Source: Saccoglossus kowalevskii
Lineage: Eukaryota; Hemichordata; Enteropneusta; Harrimaniidae
DNA length: 11,703 nt
Direction of reading: 5' to 3'
Assembly: GCF_000003605.2 (NCBI RefSeq)
Contig: NW_003116951.1
Span: 144,480-156,182 of the forward strand
Both the position numbers and the translations under genes were made by a program. How positions within the stretch are numbered: position 1 is the first letter of the stretch; the number at the start of each line of letters is the position of its first letter. Positions 8,475 to 11,703 of the stretch are shown here, in pieces. The notes below the pieces were generated by a model. The model searched no databases. It saw only the letters and a program-made list of their open reading frames with translations, and was not told where the DNA came from.

Positions 8475-8519
8475 CTTTTCGCCCAGTTCACCTGGTAAAC
8501 CGATATCACCATCCAATCC
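8475..8519 (-). CDS. Fibrillar collagen exon W6 (45 bp, Gly-X-Y)
   Basis: Minus-strand exon encoding GLDGDIGLPGELGEK: five perfect triplets in 45 bases. The acceptor is ggtttacag and the donor gtaagaac after AAG. The segment is acidic (two Asp, two Glu, one Lys) and starts an acidic band running through W7 and W8. The introns on both sides are moderate, 267 bases to W5 and 445 to W7. By size order it equals the 3' 45-base part of vertebrate exon 19 (inference). Confidence 0.93.
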
Positions 8520-8786
8520 CTGTAAACCAAACAACAGCCATAATTGTCAAGTCAACTATGAATCAAATACACAGCAACAATTAGACACTACAGTCTGACC
8601 TTCCAATATCGGGGAAAGGAGGTGGGCGATTTTTTTTTTATCAATATGGCCCACGTGGAAATGTACCTCCTCGAACTAGTAAGCACACTCGCTCATTGCG
8701 GCCCTTTGACGCATTCCATCCCAATATACACCAATATACATACTTATATCAGAAATAAACTTAAAAATAAACGAATCTTCAGTTAC

Positions 8787-8840
8787 CTTTCTACCACGTG
8801 ACCCTGGATAGCCTCGTTCGCCAGGTGGACCCTCGTTACC
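8787..8840 (-). CDS. Fibrillar collagen exon W5 (54 bp, Gly-X-Y)
   Basis: Minus-strand exon encoding GNEGPPGERGYPGSRGRK: six perfect triplets. The acceptor is cgtttgtag and the donor gtaactga after AAG. It contains GPPGER, which has the GxOGER form of integrin-binding hexapeptides if the second Pro is hydroxylated. Best known are GFOGER and related sequences in vertebrate collagens (family knowledge); binding here is not shown. Net charge is about +2, with Arg and Lys at the C-terminal end. By size order it is the 5' 54-base part of vertebrate exon 19 (inference). Confidence 0.93.
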
Positions 8841-10853
8841 CTACAAACGAGGAACATGACGTCAAAATAATTAGACAGCCCTCGACCCTCATAAGAAATA
8901 GATACGTTGCCTTAATACTAGGCAGATAAATTCGCAAGTTAACTCGTCCTTAACTCTTCCATCCATGTATCCATATTCAATAGAATATTGACCACTCTGG
9001 TTTGACCATTTTTTTGTAGTCTGTTTTTTGTGTTCTAGGCCTTATACATTACCGTTAATATAACGTTAGATATCGAATGGTTATGAATTTGTTTCTAGCT
9101 GACCTACTTTAGGCCTACTTCAGACCTACTTTCTTCTATTTCTACGGCCATATGTGCATGGTCTCTGCGCCTGAGTGTGTTGACATTGTCTGTGTACGTG
9201 CTACATCAAGTAAATTGCCACATCATGCATAAGTAGTTTTGAAATTAAATGCATGCCGATGCAACACACATGAGTAATAACGCATTCTCTTCCCAGCGCC
9301 CGTCCATGTCTCACGCAATTTGATTGCCGAATTTTGACGCAACGTAACATCAAAAATCATTAGGTGAATTGCTAACATACTTACCAACCGCTGATCACAG
9401 TTGAACAAGAATATTAGATAGCAGGCATTTTCGAGACTGCCTGCCTATTACGAGGTGCCGCAGTGCGTGTTAAAAGACGGGCGCGTCAGGATTGCCGACC
9501 CACGCGAGGTGGGAGTCAATGTGCAAAGACCAAGGTAGTTAAAGAGCGGATAAATGCGCCATCTGGTGAGTGCTGCGTGATGTGCACCCTTTACGAATTT
9601 GTCGTTTCCGCACAACTTGTCAAATTCACGAACGATGTCATCACGAAGCAATACGTAAAGTGATTAATTATTTATGAAAGCCGGACTAATAAAAATACAA
9701 AAACACAACTAGAATAGCGACGCACGTATTTTTTACCTACAGTGTTGAAATAATGTCGCAAAAGTCGAAACGAAGTATTGCAATTGGGAATCATGACAAC
9801 GTATAAATTTATAATTTCATACAATAACACGTTATTTATTCTGTATTATTATGAATTATAGAAAGAAATAATTTTCCAGAGGTCTGAAATATTCTGATCA
9901 ACAACATAGAATTTGAAGATATGTTACGAAATGGTCACTCGAAGGCATACACGTGAATGACATCAGAGAAATTAGCCGGCTACAGTTCCAATCAGAATCT
10001 CAAAAAACATTTTTCACCAACAATGACCTAAATGTTCACTAGATGTGAGAATTATTCTCACGAAATGAACAAATCTGGGTAATTGTCACACTAAATACCA
10101 TTCTGGAAAATTTCAAAGCCATGAGCCTAACGATTTTTTAAAGAAGATATCTAAAATGTTCATTTCATGGCAATGACACGTGAATAGCTTTGCTGACGTC
10201 ATCAACAGCGGAGCTAAAAATAATGTAGACGAATGTCATTTTAAATGCTGGCAAGGCTGAGATTTACACCTATGCCCGTGTTCCAACCATTATTTGATTT
10301 GTATTACCGAATTTGATCTTAGTATACGTATGGCACTAAAATTACCATGTCTCGGTCACGGTACCTCAACAAATCTTTAGAACCAATTAGTCATTTTACA
10401 CCGAATGTCAAATGTTTTACGGTTTATATTTTTTATATCCTAAAAGAGTATACGCGTCTATTTTTAAATAACTTGGATTTGTGTGAACACAAACATAAAT
10501 TACATTTAACGCGATCACGTTCTGAGACATACTGAACATGCGCATAACTTTACATCGATGAATACGTGACAAAACACTAAGTAGACAATTTACAGTAACT
10601 TGTCAGACTCTAATGACCTAATTTTACGAGGACAATTCGTTTACAATTACATTTAGATTTTCTTCGCAGTACAATTTTTTTCCGACATGGAACAGCCGGA
10701 CATTAGTGTTTTGTACTACTTGTAAAATAACGATTCGCAGATATCGCAATTAGCCGAAAAATAAATCTAAAGAAACATTTGACGTCTAAATGTTGTCAGC
10801 GTGGCGCGCATTGATGTATACGGTACGAATATTTCACAAATATCAACACGTAC
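8841..10853 (-). other. Intron W4-W5 (2013 bp), the longest in the window
   Basis: GT-AG intron with no Gly-X-Y exon on either strand, which agrees with the uninterrupted exon-size series. About 9440-9600 is GC-richer and carries overlapping frames of 66-67 codons on both strands (9463-9663 plus, 9448-9651 minus) that match nothing I know. A palindrome lies at 10033-10071. The rest is featureless AT-rich sequence. Confidence 0.78.
10033..10071. repeat. Interrupted palindrome centred on GTGAGAATTATTCTCAC
   Basis: GTGAGAAT and ATTCTCAC pair perfectly around one T (10045-10061). TGTTCA at 10033 and TGAACA ending at 10071 extend the symmetry outwards with a short mismatch zone. It is a possible hairpin in the W4-W5 intron or a transposon relic; no function is indicated. 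Confidence 0.55.
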
Positions 10854-10898
10854 CGGTATTCCTGGTGGTCCTTTCCGTCCTGCAAAACCCGGTTCACC
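10854..10898 (-). CDS. Fibrillar collagen exon W4 (45 bp, Gly-X-Y)
   Basis: Minus-strand exon encoding GEPGFAGRKGPPGIP: five perfect triplets in 45 bases. The acceptor gacttgtag and donor gtacgtgt after CCG give phase 0 junctions. Pro in the Y position of GEP, GPP and GIP would be hydroxylated, making this one of the more stable segments of the chain. It is separated from W3 by 368 bases and from W5 by the longest intron of the window (2013 bases). By size order it matches vertebrate exon 18, also 45 bases (inference). Confidence 0.93.
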
Positions 10899-11266
10899 CT
10901 ACAAGTCAAAGGTTAAAAAACGCTGTACATTGACAGAAAAAATTAAACAAACAAAATGTTCAAGTGTTTGGTGACATAAACCGCAAGACCCTCACAACAC
11001 ACGTGTGTATAATATATAGAGTGATTGTTAGAAAGGTTCTGAAATAAGAGTCTGAAGCTTTTTTCGGCGTACCGACTGTGTACATATTTGGGGTCAGGTC
11101 TGGTCTCGGGTGGTGGTACTCTGTAAACGTTTTTGTGTGTGTATATCAGTAGAACAGAAACGTCAAATGAATAACTTGCCAGGGAGTAACACTTAGTACC
11201 GATCGACGGACTAGCAGGGGCAGTCGAAACGTTCCAGTGTTTGAAACTAGGAATGTTAGTACTTAC
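10899..11266 (-). other. Intron W3-W4 (368 bp)
   Basis: GT-AG intron. A minus-strand open frame from W3 runs into it as far as 10943, but the W3 donor gtaagtac is strong and the intronic peptide has no collagen character. Nothing else is seen. Confidence 0.8.
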
Positions 11267-11320
11267 AGGGCTTCCGTCTGGCGCTGGCTTCCCCGAGTCA
11301 CCCTGGCGTCCACGAAACCC
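11267..11320 (-). CDS. Fibrillar collagen exon W3 (54 bp) with a Gly-to-Ala imperfection
   Basis: Minus-strand exon encoding GFRGRQGDSGKPAPDGSP. The first residue of the fifth triplet is Ala (GCG, at 11282-11284) instead of Gly; the other five triplets are perfect. The exon keeps the exact 54-base length and phase 0 splice sites (acceptor acgttgcag, donor gtaagtac after CCT), so the Ala is one codon replacement and not a misread frame. One base change (GGG to GCG) would explain it. Such substitutions destabilise vertebrate type I helices, but short imperfections are known in some other fibrillar collagens (family knowledge). It may be a real imperfection, a polymorphism or a sequencing error. 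It probably equals the 3' part of vertebrate exon 17. Confidence 0.92.
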
Positions 11321-11416
11321 CTGCAACGTAATTATACCCAAAGTTATGTAATATAACCCACTTGTATCATATATAATTCCATACCATGTCACCACAATAC
11401 TAATTATTGTACTCAC

Positions 11417-11461
11417 CATATGTCCGGTTTTCCCAGGTGGACCTGGAGAGCCAATCATACC
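11417..11461 (-). CDS. Fibrillar collagen exon W2 (45 bp, Gly-X-Y)
   Basis: Minus-strand exon encoding GMIGSPGPPGKTGHM: five perfect Gly-X-Y triplets in 45 bases. The acceptor is gattcacag and the donor gtgagtac after ATG, giving phase 0 junctions. It contains one GPP triplet, the most stabilising type once the second Pro is hydroxylated (family knowledge). The intron to W1 is only 92 bases and the intron to W3 only 96. By the size series it matches the 5' 45-base part of the vertebrate 99-base exon 17 (inference). A frame opened by this exon runs on through the next intron, but the good splice sites show that is read-through. Confidence 0.93.
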
Positions 11462-11553
11462 CTGTGAATCAATGAACCAATCATATGTTACTATTATAAC
11501 GTGAATGTATACGGGGATGATTAGATGGCTTACGATGACATGTCCTGACTTAC

Positions 11554-11607
11554 TTTTGGTCCTTTGGGCCCTTCATCTCCTTTCAGTCCCATAAGTCCAA
11601 TTGCACC
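11554..11607 (-). CDS. Fibrillar collagen exon W1 (54 bp, Gly-X-Y)
   Basis: First collagen exon in the window in transcription order. On the minus strand it reads GAIGLMGLKGDEGPKGPK: six unbroken Gly-X-Y triplets in 54 bases. The acceptor side reads ...ttccgacag before the first Gly codon, and the donor gtaagtca follows AAA, so both introns are phase 0. Lys fills the Y position in GLK, GPK and GPK, the usual site for lysyl hydroxylation in collagens (family knowledge). The product would be an extracellular triple-helical alpha chain. By position in the exon-size series I equate W1 with vertebrate fibrillar exon 16 (inference). Upstream exons lie beyond the right edge. Confidence 0.93.
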
Positions 11608-11703
11608 CTGTCGGAATAATTAAATATGTTAGTTCGAGTGCTCTGTAATTAAGTGATCGCCTGTTACAGTAGCGAGGCGATTTGCCATGGTTGTTCGAAT
11701 GTT

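Noticed and set aside
594-8519. Alignment of W6-W16 to vertebrate exons 7-17 instead of 19-26
   Set aside because: The sizes of these 11 exons also fit there, but the preceding W1-W5 would then fall where vertebrates have the N-propeptide. Only the 16-26 placement fits all sixteen.
9380-9410. Extra small exon next to a donor-like acttac
   Set aside because: The adjacent sequence has no Gly-X-Y pattern, and the exon-size series leaves no gap to fill between W4 and W5.
10943-11458. 171-codon minus-strand open frame as a gene of its own
   Set aside because: It is read-through of collagen exons W2 and W3 into their introns. The Gly-X-Y stretches end exactly at good splice donors.
594-11607. Bacterial or phage collagen-like repeat protein
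   Set aside because: The helix is divided into 45/54-base exons with GT-AG introns, which is an animal fibrillar collagen trait.

Overview
This is a eukaryotic window, almost certainly from an invertebrate animal. It holds 16 consecutive short exons of one fibrillar-type collagen gene on the minus strand. The exons run from 11607 down to 594, and the gene continues past both window edges. I number them W1 to W16 in transcription order. Each is exactly 45 or 54 bases, starts on a complete Gly codon, ends on a complete codon, and is flanked by GT-AG splice sites. Together they encode 273 residues (819 bases) of Gly-X-Y triple helix. I saw no start or stop codon, signal peptide, propeptide or promoter. 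No other protein or RNA gene is supported.

The order of exon sizes is 54,45,54,45,54,45,54,54,54,54,54,45,54,45,54,54. From memory, this equals the vertebrate fibrillar collagen array from about exon 16 to exon 26, if every 99- and 108-base fused exon there is split into its 45/54 units. The total of 819 bases also agrees. The window is therefore probably the N-terminal half of the major helix, in an ancestral unfused layout, with no exon missed between W1 and W16. The peptide is poor in Pro-Pro triplets and strongly charge-banded. It has one clear helix imperfection: Ala replaces Gly in W3.

The introns form two classes. Short ones are 89-130 bases. Long ones reach 2 kb and carry repeats. 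From the left edge there is a 28-29 base minisatellite (1 to about 475, decaying to about 575) ending close to W16. The W15-W16 intron (648-2590) holds a possible small inverted-repeat element (779-970), a 348-base fold-back element with a TA target duplication (997-1344), a GC-rich inverted-repeat element (1430-1587), a 46-base palindrome (2157-2202) and an ATTT-rich tract (2197-2395). The W12-W13 intron holds a 301-base element (4140-4440) whose termini resemble those of 1430-1587. The W8-W9 intron holds a roughly 1 kb element (5557-6548) with long terminal inverted repeats. The remaining introns are AT-rich and mostly featureless.

The species cannot be fixed. An AT-rich, MITE-rich genome with unfused 45/54 collagen exons fits a marine invertebrate such as a mollusc, hemichordate, amphioxus or echinoderm. 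I found no novel gene system. The points of interest are the exon architecture, the Gly-to-Ala imperfection, the charge bands and the intronic inverted-repeat elements.
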